This document shows, piece after piece, positions 7,423 to 17,100 of a DNA stretch of 39,480 nucleotides (the first letter of the stretch is position 1; each line of letters starts with the position of its first letter). The stretch is from Gemmatimonadota bacterium. Its GTDB lineage: Bacteria > GCA-2686955. A model generated the notes under the pieces. It was not told where the DNA came from, did not search any database, and saw only the letters and a program-made list of their open reading frames with translations. The stretch spans positions 1 to 39,480 of the forward strand of contig NYZA01000219.1 in NCBI GenBank assembly GCA_002686955.1, read 5' to 3'. A program made the position numbers and the translations under genes.

Positions 7423-8874
7423 GTGAAGCCGCTGCTCCCGGCTCTACTCTGCGTGGGTCTCTCGTGTGCCGGCACCGCCGCCGGCGAAGATGTCTATTTG
7501 GGACTGCGCAGGGCCGGGCTCCAGCCGATTCCGGTGGCGATCCCTCCCTTCTCGGGCGAAGCCGAAGGGACGACCGACCCGATCCCGACCCTTCGGAGCG
7601 TGCTGATCGCCGACCTGGAGTTCAGCGTGCTCGTGGAGCCGGTCACCGATCCATCGGGACGATATCGATCGAGATACTCCGCCACCGTCGACAAGCTGAG
7701 GGGGCTCCTGGGACGGGGTGAGGACGTCGCGGAGACGGTGGCCCGACCGGATACCTCGATGTGGGCCGAGCGATCGGAGCTGCTGCGCGACACGGTCCCT
7801 TTTCCGGTCGTGTGGGAGCGGGCCGGCGTCGGCATAGCTCTGTCGGTCCGGATCGATCCCCCGACTGAGGCCGGATCTGGTCGACGATCTCTAGGGTTCG
7901 AGTTGAGTTTCATCGGTGGTGGCCCTCCGCTCGCTCAGGGAGGGCGGGTTCTGGGACCCGACAACGCCCGCGCGGTGGCGCACGAAATCGCCGACGAGGT
8001 CGTCCTCGCGGCCGCTGGAGAGCCGGGCATTGCCACGAGCCGCATCGCCTACGCGCTGCCCGGCGAAGGCAACGCGCGCCGCATCGTGGTCGCCGACTAC
8101 GACGGCGCCCAATCGGTCGCCATCGGGTGTAGCGACGACGAAGCCCTCATGCCCTCCTTCTTTCCAGGCCGGAGCCGACTGGCGTGCATCCGCTACGGCG
8201 AGAAAGGGCCCGATCTGGTCACCTACACGATCCCACCCCTCGGGCACGCCGAAACACTGCTCTCGGCCCGGCCCGGCCTTGAGTCGACGCCCGCGGTCTC
8301 CCCCGATGGCAGCGAGGTCGCGTTCACGCTCAACATGAAGGGCAACAACGACATATACGTGATAGCCTCCCGGGGGGGAGACCTCCGCAGATTGACCTTC
8401 TCCCCGGGGATCGACACATCGCCCTCCTGGTCTCCCACGGGCGGCCAACTCGTCTACACCTCCGACCGCTCCGGAACCCCGTCGATCTACGTCATGGGCC
8501 GAACCGGTCTCGCCCAACGAAACCTCATGGTCCAGCCCGGCTACCTCGATGCCGCGGCGTGGTCGCCGCGAGGGGATCGCATCGCCTACGTCGCTCGAGA
8601 AGGGGGCCGGTTCCACGTCTTCACGATCGATCCTCTCGGCGGCGCCCCGCGCCGCATCACCGATCGTGGAAACAACGAGAGCCCTTGCTGGTCACCGGAC
8701 GGTCTTCATCTGATAATCTCCTCCGATCGTAGCGGCGCATCGGAGATCTACACGATGCGCCTCGACGGAAGCGCGGTCCGCAGGGTCGCGCACACAAAGG
8801 GGGCGATCACGCCGACCTGGTCCCCACCCCCACGAAACCAGGACCCCACGATCCGGAAGGAAGAGACGGAATGA
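7423..8874 (+). CDS. tolB: TolB, Tol-Pal periplasmic beta-propeller
   Basis: This is the periplasmic TolB of 483 residues. The chosen start is the GTG at 7423, which gives a signal peptide (LLPALLCVGLSCAGTAAG); the track ORF begins 30 residues earlier inside the previous gene. The N-terminal alpha/beta domain (about 30-200) is followed by WD40-like TolB repeats, each with the D-x-S/P-x-W-S-P-D/R-G pattern: ESTPAVSPDGSEVAFT, DTSPSWSPTGGQLVYTSDRSG, DAAAWSPRGDRIAYVA and ESPCWSPDGLHLIISSDRSG. These form a propeller that binds Pal. The stop overlaps the pal start (ATGA). The sequence is complete, with no break seen. Confidence 0.94.
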   Translation: MKPLLPALLCVGLSCAGTAAGEDVYLGLRRAGLQPIPVAIPPFSGEAEGTTDPIPTLRSVLIADLEFSVLVEPVTDPSGRYRSRYSATVDKLRGLLGRGEDVAETVARPDTSMWAERSELLRDTVPFPVVWERAGVGIALSVRIDPPTEAGSGRRSLGFELSFIGGGPPLAQGGRVLGPDNARAVAHEIADEVVLAAAGEPGIATSRIAYALPGEGNARRIVVADYDGAQSVAIGCSDDEALMPSFFPGRSRLACIRYGEKGPDLVTYTIPPLGHAETLLSARPGLESTPAVSPDGSEVAFTLNMKGNNDIYVIASRGGDLRRLTFSPGIDTSPSWSPTGGQLVYTSDRSGTPSIYVMGRTGLAQRNLMVQPGYLDAAAWSPRGDRIAYVAREGGRFHVFTIDPLGGAPRRITDRGNNESPCWSPDGLHLIISSDRSGASEIYTMRLDGSAVRRVAHTKGAITPTWSPPPRNQDPTIRKEETE

Positions 8875-9401
8875 CCAAGAAACCGACCCCTCGACGGGCA
8901 AGGCTCGGAATCGCCCTGGCGCTGGCCTCGAGTGCATATCTGCTGGCCGGATGCGGCGGCAAGAAGGTAGAGGTAATCGAAGAGCCTCCGCCGCCACCGC
9001 CGCCCGCTCCGGTCGTCGAGGAGCCACCGCCCCCCCCGCCCCCTCCGCCGCCCCCTGAGATCCTTAGGATCGACCTCGACCGCATCCATTTCGATTTCGA
9101 CGAGTACGAGCTGACGCCCGAAGCGATCCGAGTCCTGACGCAGAGCGCCGACCGCTTGCTCGAGCACGAGCTGTTCAAGGTCCTGATCGAAGGGCATTGC
9201 GACGAGCGTGGCACGGTGGAGTACAACCTGGCGCTCGGAGAGAACCGGGCAAGCGCGGCGCGCGATTTCCTGACGAACTACGGTGTCTCGACCGATCGCA
9301 TCTCCACGATCTCCTACGGAAAGAGCCGGCCGCTCGTGACCGGTGTCGACGAAGAGACCTGGGCCATGAACCGTCGATCGGAGTTCAAGACCTCGAAGTA
9401 G
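8871..9401 (+). CDS. pal: Pal, peptidoglycan-associated lipoprotein
   Basis: This outer-membrane lipoprotein of 176 residues anchors the envelope to peptidoglycan. The lipobox LAGC ends at Cys28. After it comes an unusually proline-rich linker (residues 37-62) with two Glu-Glu-poly-Pro runs. The OmpA-like domain (about 65-175) has the peptidoglycan-binding signature in IEGHCDERGTVEYNLALGENRA and the C-terminal MNRRSEF. The Asp and Arg that contact diaminopimelate in the family are present. It is coupled to tolB by ATGA. The poly-Pro linker is longer and purer than in classical Pal and should be demanding to translate without EF-P. Confidence 0.95.
   Translation: MTKKPTPRRARLGIALALASSAYLLAGCGGKKVEVIEEPPPPPPPAPVVEEPPPPPPPPPPPEILRIDLDRIHFDFDEYELTPEAIRVLTQSADRLLEHELFKVLIEGHCDERGTVEYNLALGENRASAARDFLTNYGVSTDRISTISYGKSRPLVTGVDEETWAMNRRSEFKTSK
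8979..9056 (+). repeat. Duplicated poly-proline coding tract in pal
   Basis: Two imperfect copies of Glu-Glu followed by 7 and 11 prolines are separated by APVV. At DNA level this is a C-rich tract of CCG/CCC/CCT codons, including an uninterrupted run of eight C. Such a tract is prone to length change by slippage. Confidence 0.7.
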
Positions 9402-9416
9402 GGTTGAAATCGCAAC

Positions 9417-10172
9417 GTGACGGTTGATCGGAACCCAACTATTCCCGAACCGCCCTCCCCCGGATTTCCGTCCCGTGGAGGGCGTTTCCTCCTCCTGGGG
9501 ATCCTGTTGACGATCGCTTGTGCCAGACCGAGCGATCTGGAGCCGCTGAGGAATCGGCTCGACGCTCTGGAGGCACGCGAGTCTCTCCGACAGGCCCGGA
9601 CCGACAGCTCCATCGTTGAGCTCGGCAAGGAGATCCGCCTACTGGCGGCGAAGAGCGGCATGCGGAACGGCGCCGAGATCGAAGCTCACGCGGAGCTCCA
9701 GGCGAAGATCACCGATCTGGACCGGAGCATCAATGAGCTGCGATCGGGCCTCACACCGGTCGCCGCACCCGAGAGCCTGCATGTCGTCGACATCGAGCTG
9801 GCGGAGCTGTATCGCCACGCGTATTTCGACATGACCCGCGGAGATTTCGAGCTGGCGCGAGAGGGCTTCGAGCAGTTTCTGGAGCTAGCGGGCGACAGCC
9901 TGTTGAGACCAGACGCCCACTTCTGGCTCGGAGAGTGCCACTTCGTCGCGGATCGCTTCGAGGCCGCGCTCGAGTCGTTTCGAGCCGTGATCCAGGCGGA
10001 GACGAAAAGCGAACGACTGCCGGCCGCCCTCTTGAAGCTCGGTTTGTGCGAGATCGAGCTCGGTTTCGATGGAGACGCCCGGGGAACCCTGGCACGCGTC
10101 ATCGATGAGTTCCCGGAGACCGACGAAGCGAAGATCGCCCGGGAACACGTGCGACGAATCGAATTGAGATAG
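9417..10172 (+). CDS. cpoB: CpoB/YbgF-like Tol-Pal coordinator with TPR repeats
   Basis: This is a periplasmic protein of about 251 residues in the usual last position of a tol-pal operon. CpoB links Tol with peptidoglycan synthesis during outer-membrane constriction. A hydrophobic segment (FLLLGILLTIAC, about 22-33) serves as signal. Its Cys could be lipidated, but the box LTIAC lacks the usual Leu at -3, so this is doubtful. A coiled-coil region (about 38-115) and C-terminal TPR repeats (about 125-250, such as HFWLGECHFVADRFEAALESFRAV, which is one repeat) match the family layout. The GTG at 9417 is the first start after pal. A start nearer the hydrophobic core is possible. Confidence 0.85.
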   Translation: MTVDRNPTIPEPPSPGFPSRGGRFLLLGILLTIACARPSDLEPLRNRLDALEARESLRQARTDSSIVELGKEIRLLAAKSGMRNGAEIEAHAELQAKITDLDRSINELRSGLTPVAAPESLHVVDIELAELYRHAYFDMTRGDFELAREGFEQFLELAGDSLLRPDAHFWLGECHFVADRFEAALESFRAVIQAETKSERLPAALLKLGLCEIELGFDGDARGTLARVIDEFPETDEAKIAREHVRRIELR

Positions 10173-10177
10173 ACGAG

Positions 10178-11431
10178 ATGAGAACAATCGGCTCGTTGCT
10201 GCTGGGGCTGGCCTCACTGGCTTCCATCGCTCGATCGGCGGAGCCGACGCAAGGGCTGGAGACCGCCCTTCGATCGATCGTGGTCATCGAAGCCACGGGG
10301 ATGCCCGGTGGAGTGAGCTCGTTCGCAACGGGAGTGATCATCGATTCTCTGGGGGGGATCGTGACGGCGCTCCACGCCGTCGATGGAGCGGATGAGATCA
10401 GGATCGGTGCTCACCTGGAAGCGCCGCGCCGGGTGGTGCTCTCCGCCTCTGATCGATCAGCCGATCTCGCACTACTGGATGCCATCGCGAGCGATCGCCC
10501 AGCGCCGCCCCTGCCTCCGGCCGCACCGACGGAGCTCGGGGCGCCGATCTTCGTAATCGGAAACGCCTTGGGAACCGGCGTCGTCGTGACGCACGGAATC
10601 GTCGCGGCCCTTCCCGATACAGCCGCCGAGCAAGGCTCCCCGGAAGGGCATCTGCTCGTGGACGCCCTGGTCGCGCAGGGATCGAGCGGCGGACCGGCGG
10701 TGGATCGCGAGGGCCGGTGGGTCGGACTGGTCGTGGGCAAGGCCGTGGTGGACGAGTCGGTCGTTGACCTGGGGATGGTGATTCCGACCGATCGTGTACT
10801 CGCCGTCGTCCGAGCGCTGAGAGCTCGACAGACGGAGCCGACTCCCTGGATCGGAATCGACGTGGAAACGATGACCGCCGCCATGGCCGCGGCCCTTTCC
10901 GCTTCGCCTGGATTGGGAGTGGTGGTCTCTCGGGTGGTCTCGGGAGGCCCGGGCAATCGCGCGGGTCTCGCCCCGATCGACGTGATCACCGCGGTCGACG
11001 GTCGCCCCGTTCATTCCGCCGAAGAGTTCGAGCGGGCGATCGCCTCTCGACGGCCTGGCGAGGCGCTCAAGCTCAGCATCTCCACCGATGGACATGGTCG
11101 CATACTCCAGGTGGAGCTGCGGGAAGCCCCGCCCGAGCCGGAGGACGAGCCGGCGGAAGTGGTCCTCACCGAATTGAAAGGCCTGGGATTGACCGTCGCG
11201 CAGCTCGGAGGCTCCGGGGCACCGGTTGTCGTGGTGTCGATAGTGGATGGCGGTCCGGGGGACCGTGCGGAGATCCGCCTCGGAGACCGCATCGATCTCG
11301 TGGGACGACGTCCGGCCGGCGGATCGGTCCTGCGGGCCGAAGTCCAGCGACAGCTCAGTGGCTCGCGGGCCGTGCTGCTGCGCATCCACCGCGGCGATCT
11401 GGTCCGGCTGGTGGCCGTCGACCTGATGTAG
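10178..11431 (+). CDS. HtrA/Deg-like serine protease with two PDZ domains
   Basis: This exported trypsin-like (S1C) protease of 417 residues is probably for periplasmic quality control. A signal peptide spans about 1-20. The protease domain keeps all three catalytic residues: H66 in VTALHAVDG, D96 in SADLALLD and S170 in QGSSGGPAVD. Two PDZ domains follow: about 222-325 (with VVSGGPGNRAGLAPIDVITAVDG) and about 335-417 (with VDGGPGDRAEIRLGDRIDLVG). The His region differs from the usual TNNHV of DegP, so it is a divergent member and not a clear degP/degQ orthologue. It starts 5 nt after cpoB, which places it in the tol operon and suggests a role tied to envelope integrity. Confidence 0.88.
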   Translation: MRTIGSLLLGLASLASIARSAEPTQGLETALRSIVVIEATGMPGGVSSFATGVIIDSLGGIVTALHAVDGADEIRIGAHLEAPRRVVLSASDRSADLALLDAIASDRPAPPLPPAAPTELGAPIFVIGNALGTGVVVTHGIVAALPDTAAEQGSPEGHLLVDALVAQGSSGGPAVDREGRWVGLVVGKAVVDESVVDLGMVIPTDRVLAVVRALRARQTEPTPWIGIDVETMTAAMAAALSASPGLGVVVSRVVSGGPGNRAGLAPIDVITAVDGRPVHSAEEFERAIASRRPGEALKLSISTDGHGRILQVELREAPPEPEDEPAEVVLTELKGLGLTVAQLGGSGAPVVVVSIVDGGPGDRAEIRLGDRIDLVGRRPAGGSVLRAEVQRQLSGSRAVLLRIHRGDLVRLVAVDLM

Positions 11432-11457
11432 ATTCGAACTCAACCTGAGGTAAGAAG

Positions 11458-12597
11458 ATGAAACTCGCCACCCGGGCCGTTCACGCCGGGCAACATCCGG
11501 AACCGGTCACCGGCGCGATCATGACGCCGATCTTCCAGACCGCAACCTTCGCGCAGGACGCGATCGCCCAGCACAAGGGCTACGAATACGCGCGTACCCA
11601 GAACCCCACGCGCGAGATCCTCGAGGCCAATCTCGCCTCGCTCGAAGGTGGCGCCCACGGCCACGCCTTCGCCAGCGGATTGGCGGCGGTGACCGGCCTG
11701 GCGATGCTTATGGAAGCGGGTGACCACCTGGTATGCACCAGCAACCTGTACGGAGGAACCTACCGCCTTCTCACCACGATCCTCGCGGGATTCGGGCTGC
11801 GCGCGACCTTTGTCGACACATCCGATCTCGGGGCCGTCGAAGAGGCGATCGAGGGTCGAACGCGACTCGTTTTCGTGGAATCTCCGACCAATCCGATCCT
11901 GACACTGACCGACTTGGGGGCGATCGCCGGCCTGGCGAAGGAGCATGGAATCTGGAGCTGCGTAGACAACACGTTCATGAGCCCGATCTTCCAGCGGCCG
12001 CTGGAGCACGGCATCGACATTGTGCTGCACTCCACGACCAAGTACCTGAACGGACACTCCGACGTTGTCGGCGGTGTCATCATCACGGACGACGATTCGC
12101 TGTCGGAGCGCCTCGCCCATGTTCAGAACACGGCGGGTGCCGTGCCTTCGCCATTCGATTCGTGGCTGGTACTCCGGGGCGTCAAGACCTTGCACTTGCG
12201 CATGCAGGCGCACGACTCTCATGGTCGCCGAATCGCGGAGTTCCTGGACGCCGATTCGAGGGTTGGACGTGTATACTACCCGGGATTGGTCGATCATCCC
12301 CAGCATCGACTCGCTGAAGAGCAGATGGACGGATTCGGCGGAATGATCAGCTTCGCGCTCGACGGTTTCGACGCGGCGGAGCGCTTCGTGGCGGCCCTTC
12401 GGGTCTTCACTCTGGCCGAATCGCTCGGCGGCGTCGAAAGTCTGGTCTGCCACCCCGGGGCGATGACCCACGCCTCGGTCCCCGAAGAAGAACGGATCGC
12501 GCTGGGGATCGTGCCCGGGCTGATCCGTCTATCGGTCGGAATCGAAGATGTGGAGGACCTGATCGAGGATCTGGACAAGGCCCTCTCCGCTACCTGA
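11458..12597 (+). CDS. metB: Cystathionine gamma-synthase/lyase family PLP enzyme
   Basis: This 379-residue Cys/Met-metabolism PLP-dependent enzyme acts in the cytoplasm. Tyr44 and Arg46 (GYEYARTQNPTRE) contact the cofactor phosphate of the neighbouring subunit. SGLAAVTGL forms the phosphate cup, D170 (SCVDNTF) binds the pyridine nitrogen, and K195 in HSTTKYLNGHSDVVGG forms the Schiff base. Length and motifs fit cystathionine gamma-synthase (cystathionine from an activated homoserine and cysteine). Gamma-lyase or O-acetylhomoserine sulfhydrylase activity cannot be excluded from sequence. A good GAGGT precedes the ATG. It lies 26 nt after the protease gene and overlaps the convergent PHP gene by 8 bp at their stops. 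Confidence 0.88.
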   Translation: MKLATRAVHAGQHPEPVTGAIMTPIFQTATFAQDAIAQHKGYEYARTQNPTREILEANLASLEGGAHGHAFASGLAAVTGLAMLMEAGDHLVCTSNLYGGTYRLLTTILAGFGLRATFVDTSDLGAVEEAIEGRTRLVFVESPTNPILTLTDLGAIAGLAKEHGIWSCVDNTFMSPIFQRPLEHGIDIVLHSTTKYLNGHSDVVGGVIITDDDSLSERLAHVQNTAGAVPSPFDSWLVLRGVKTLHLRMQAHDSHGRRIAEFLDADSRVGRVYYPGLVDHPQHRLAEEQMDGFGGMISFALDGFDAAERFVAALRVFTLAESLGGVESLVCHPGAMTHASVPEEERIALGIVPGLIRLSVGIEDVEDLIEDLDKALSAT

Positions 12598-14167
12598 CAA
12601 AGAGCGGCCCGCTCACGGCTTCGTCGCCATCTCTCTGCACCGCACGCGCGAACACCGCCTCTCCTATCACCAGGTCCACTGTTGGCCTCCATGTAACGCT
12701 TGCTGCGCCCGGCACCACTTTGGCGGCGATCTCCCGGCCTCCTCGCCCCAGGATTTCGATGCGAAGCAGTGTATCGTCGGGAACGGCATCGGACGCGACC
12801 ACTTCTAGATCTCGGCGCCCCGATCGGATCTCTCCGCCCATCCAAGTTTCGTCCGATGCGCGCAGAGTCAGGATCAACCCGCGATCCTGGGTGGCGAAGG
12901 TTCGTCGTTCTCGGAGCGCTCGCAGAATCCCCTCTTCGGTCAAGGTGCGCGCCAGGACGCCGGTAATGCTGCGCCCCCCATCGCCCCAGCTCGGATTGTG
13001 GTCATCGTGGCTCTCTTGGGGAGAGACGAGCCATCCCTTGTCGAGAGCGCGACGGTACGCGTACGCGAAGCGCCCTTGTCCGTCGAGAGCTCGAATCAGC
13101 GCCATCTGTCGCAGCGCGTCATCTCGGATGCTCTGGTCGGGGAGCGCGAAGTCGTTCCAGTTCCTAGTTCCTTCCTGGTAGGGATGATTGAACTGTCCGA
13201 TTGCCGAGGGCTGTGCGGCCAGCTGTTCCAGGTAGGCGTCCCAATGCGGAGCAGTGATCGCATCGATGTTCCGGTCGGCCCCAAAGGTGTTGAGGTGACC
13301 TTCGGTCGGGTGTGTGTATTCGGTGCCGTAGAGCGCTACGAACTCACCGGCGATCGTCGCTTCCCGCGCGGCTTCGCGAAGCTCGTTCCAACGGCTCTGA
13401 CCGAAGCGCGGAATTCGAACCATCTCAGCGTGGTCGGTGATGGCGAAGAAATCGACTCCCCGATCCTTCGCCGCGCGAAAGGCCTGCGATGGAGGACCGG
13501 CACCGTCGGAGAGTGAGGAGTGGGCGTGCAGCATGCCCTTGTAGATTCGAAGAGCCGAGATGGCGTACGTCCCATCCAGAGGCGTGACATCGACTTCAAT
13601 ACCGCCCGCCCTCCGCCCGCGCGCCGTGACTACCAGTGTTCCAGCGCTGGCGTCGAGCTCGATGCCATGCTTTGAACCTTGTTCGACCACGTTCCGCAAC
13701 ACAACCAGCTCGTTTCCGGATCGAAAACGCGCACTACCGCCGCGCAGGGACTCGCTCAGATCCAACCAGGTCTGTTCGAAAGCGGCGATCGTGGGATCCT
13801 CACGCAAGATACGAGGAGAGTGGAAGACCACCCGATCACCGCGTCCGTGGCGATCGACTCCCGGATCGACCCAGAGCCCGAGCATTGCCCCAGGGCTGAT
13901 CGGCGAGGGGATTTCCCCCCTGATGGACACCGCCCGATGTGGGCTCAGGGAGCTTCGTGCCAGTACCGAAGCGCCCGAAAGTGGATCGTTCCACACCACG
14001 AGGACATCACAGCCGTCGCTCGATCCCTGCCGAGGATAGGGGCTCAGCATCGCCTCGCACTCGAAGTGCATGCGCTGAGGCCGCGGCGCGCTAGGACCCG
14101 GTCGACCCGACGCGGCTGTCCCCAACAAGATCGCCGATACCGCCCCGACGACAGATGGACATTTCAT
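12590..14167 (-). CDS. Secreted PHP-type (CehA/McbA-like) metallohydrolase
   Basis: This is a 525-residue protein whose C-terminal half is a PHP (polymerase and histidinol phosphatase) metal-dependent hydrolase. The ligand set is complete: H214 and H216 (LHAHSSLSDG), D245-H246 (AITDHAEM), E283 (GTEYTH), H291, H328 (QFNHPYQ), H387 (QESHDDH) and D428 (FATQDRG). This suits a phosphoesterase or related hydrolase; the substrate is unknown. The first 200 residues are beta-rich and unrecognised. An N-terminal hydrophobic stretch (VVGAVSAILLGTAASG) indicates export. The ATG at 14167 overlaps the stop of the giant upstream gene (ATGA). The track ORF begins further upstream with a GTG inside that gene. 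It is the last gene of the 26364-12590 run. Confidence 0.87.
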   Translation of the reverse strand: MKCPSVVGAVSAILLGTAASGRPGPSAPRPQRMHFECEAMLSPYPRQGSSDGCDVLVVWNDPLSGASVLARSSLSPHRAVSIRGEIPSPISPGAMLGLWVDPGVDRHGRGDRVVFHSPRILREDPTIAAFEQTWLDLSESLRGGSARFRSGNELVVLRNVVEQGSKHGIELDASAGTLVVTARGRRAGGIEVDVTPLDGTYAISALRIYKGMLHAHSSLSDGAGPPSQAFRAAKDRGVDFFAITDHAEMVRIPRFGQSRWNELREAAREATIAGEFVALYGTEYTHPTEGHLNTFGADRNIDAITAPHWDAYLEQLAAQPSAIGQFNHPYQEGTRNWNDFALPDQSIRDDALRQMALIRALDGQGRFAYAYRRALDKGWLVSPQESHDDHNPSWGDGGRSITGVLARTLTEEGILRALRERRTFATQDRGLILTLRASDETWMGGEIRSGRRDLEVVASDAVPDDTLLRIEILGRGGREIAAKVVPGAASVTWRPTVDLVIGEAVFARAVQRDGDEAVSGPLFVR

Positions 14168-17100
14168 CGATCGATCATCAAGATGTCGGAGACCCCGAGC
14201 GAGAGCATCAGTGTTCGTCCTCTGCGCTCGATCGCGGTACCTCTCACCGATCGAATCCTGCTCGGCGTCCACCCCAGGTCGAGTTCGATGCTCAGCGTCT
14301 CGATCGGCGAATCGGTGAAGTTCACGAGGACCAGAGCCGCCCTGGATGGCCCTTCGAGGAGATTGGGTTCCACGAGCGGATTGCTACACCGCGCCGGCGA
14401 ACCCACGCCCGCCAATTGCAGAGGCATCGCGATAACCGATCGGGCGGCCCTGTCGAATTCCGAGGGCAGCCAATGGTTCATGCTCACTGCTCGGCAACCT
14501 CGATCCCAGGGCCTGATCGGAATCGCGCTTCGCACATAGGCCAAACCCGGCAGCGCCGCGGCTCCAACGACGCTCCCCCGCCCATGACGGGCGATGACGA
14601 TGGCGGGGTCGCCGTTCTCGAATCGCCCGAGAACTTCAGCGTTCTTTACCGACCACCGCTGCCGCAGTGCGACCGCGTCGAAGCTCCCCGCTTCGGCCAT
14701 CCGCACTCGGCCGAGCGCTTCCAGCCGCGGTAGCTCCACCTTCGCTCGCACCAGTCCAACGCTCTTCTCCACGTCGAGAGATCGACAGCCGATCAGATCC
14801 GGCAAGAGATTGCTGGGGCGATCGTACTCGTCACGCACTCCGGTGCCGCCCGAAGCAAAGAGGACTCCTCCCTCTCTGACCCAATCGATCAGACCTCGAG
14901 CCACGTCCCGCGCAACGTGCCCCCCCGCAATGTACAGAGTCGAATAGTCGGCGATGGCACCGCTGCGCACGTCCGCGGATGGAACGATCTCGACCGGGAT
15001 CTGAAGGTGACGCAGAGCCAGCCACAATGCTTTCCGCTCTTCGCTGAACAGAATCGACTTGCAGTCGTCGCAGTCGCCGTACGTTCCGGTTCCGGCGTTC
15101 TCCCAGATGTCGCTCGCGTCGGGCACTACAATTCCGACACTTGCCCGCCGAGGGTAACCATCGAGCAAGTATGCCTCGGCCGCCCCGATTTCATGATTCA
15201 ACTCACCCATCGTCAGGTAGCGACTCACATTCGCCGCGTCGACGTAATTCTCGTACCAGAACTGCTTTGGAAAGGCACAGAAATAGTTCACAATCTTGGC
15301 GCCGTGCCCAATTGCACTCATCGCCGAGCGTCGCAGGTCCTCGTCCGTATTGTTAGGTGTGTGGGGCATCGCGTAGAAAGCAATCGGCAATTTCGCCTCA
15401 CGAGCACCCGCCCACATGAAATCGCCGAGATATCCCACGACCTGCGTCGAGACCTCTGGCACCTGCCACAGATAATCTTCGCTCCACGGCATCGTCATGC
15501 CACCTTCACGGAAGATCTCTATCCACTTTCGAGATGGGAGCTCAAAGTAGTTGTGCGGGCTGAAATTGGCGCCGATCAGCACGTCATCGCCATAGTGCAC
15601 GCGCACTTGCTCACTCAGTCTTCCCTGCTCCATCGTGAAGATGCGGCCCTGGAAACGAATGGTGTGGTAGTACAGACGAGGATACTGCTTCGCCTCGGCC
15701 GGTCCGACCATTCGCACCCGCTGCCACCGCTCCTCCGCCGTGCCGTGAAGCTCCTCAAGGGGAAGAAGGTCCTTCGCCCCCAACCCGAGTCCCTCGACAT
15801 AGAGGCGGAATTCGGCCTGCCATGCAGCGTTCGGCAAATAGTTGTGTAGCCTGGGAAGCGGGATCTCGTCCCCCAATGAGACAATATGAACTTCGCGTTC
15901 GATGCCCGCCTCGCGCTCTCTCGAGACGTTCGCGTGGTTTAGATGAATCTTGCGGCGAATCCTGACCTTATTCGCCGGATCGCTCGCCTCACCAGCCTCA
16001 GGCATGAGGTGCCGTAGCGTGTTGAACCCCATGTGTCCGTAGAGGTCGAACATGCTGGAGCGCATGCTCGAGCTCATCGCTGTCATGGTGTGCTCGTCCC
16101 ACCGATTGGGATAGATCAGGAATCGGCGCGGCATTCTTCCGCGAAATCGAACCGCTTTGACGGATGAGACCAGCTCTTCCAGTACCTGCTCTCCGCTGGT
16201 TACTCGGCCATCCTCCGGGTAGCGCGGCGGGATATTGAATAGCACAGTGTTTCGCTTCTTTTGATCGCCGGTCCAATCGACTCGCTCGATCGGGCTCTCC
16301 CCTCGAGAGCCACAGAATTCGGCCTCGAGTTTCGGTGAGATCTCTGGAGTGTTGCTGTCGACCCAGATGCGCAACGTCGTTTCGTCGGTTGTGTCGAGAT
16401 CTCGACCCAAATCGATCCACTGGCTCTGTTCCCCCGGCCTGAGCTCGGTGGCCTTGCGCAATCCGAACGGCTTCTTCAGGAAGGGATTGCGGTGGAGCAT
16501 CGTCTGACCGGAAATGTTGATGGCATCCGGCGCATCCTCAGGGTTCCTGAAGCGAACGAATACACGACCAGCTGTCGCAAGTTCATCCAAGTAGGGAAGC
16601 CAGGGATTCTCGGGAGCGATTCCCTTTCGAGTGGTCAAGAAGATGGCGTCGACATTTCGGTCCGCGGCCATTGGCCCATTGTCGCGACCATAGAGGATTA
16701 TCTCGGCAGTTCCGGCGTCGAGGCCAACTTCGTAGTCGTGCCCCTGCCATACAACATTGTCTCCGCCTCCCCATGGCCATACCGGATCCGATACGAGCCT
16801 GGCTTCGATGTCGTCTCGAGAGCCGAACGACCACAGCTTCAAGGCGTCACCGTCTCCGTACCGCTCGTCGAACACCACTTCACCGTCTTGGACTATCCGG
16901 ATTCCGAAACGTGTCTCGAAACCAGTTGGCGCTTCGAAATGGGCCCAGACGCGGTATCGCGCAGAGCGAGGCACTCGAATCGTCGCTCTGGCTTCACCCT
17001 CGGTCTCTTCGGCCGGCAGAGACAAACAGCGCTGTCCCGACATGAAATTCCCACCGAAGCCGGAGAAATAAGTCTCACAGAGGTCCGCCCGCCTCCATGG

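Noticed and set aside
13679-14539. 286-aa plus-strand ORF
   Set aside because: Antisense to the PHP and giant genes; no coding character.
14917-15849. 310-aa plus-strand ORF
   Set aside because: Antisense shadow of the giant protein's central region.
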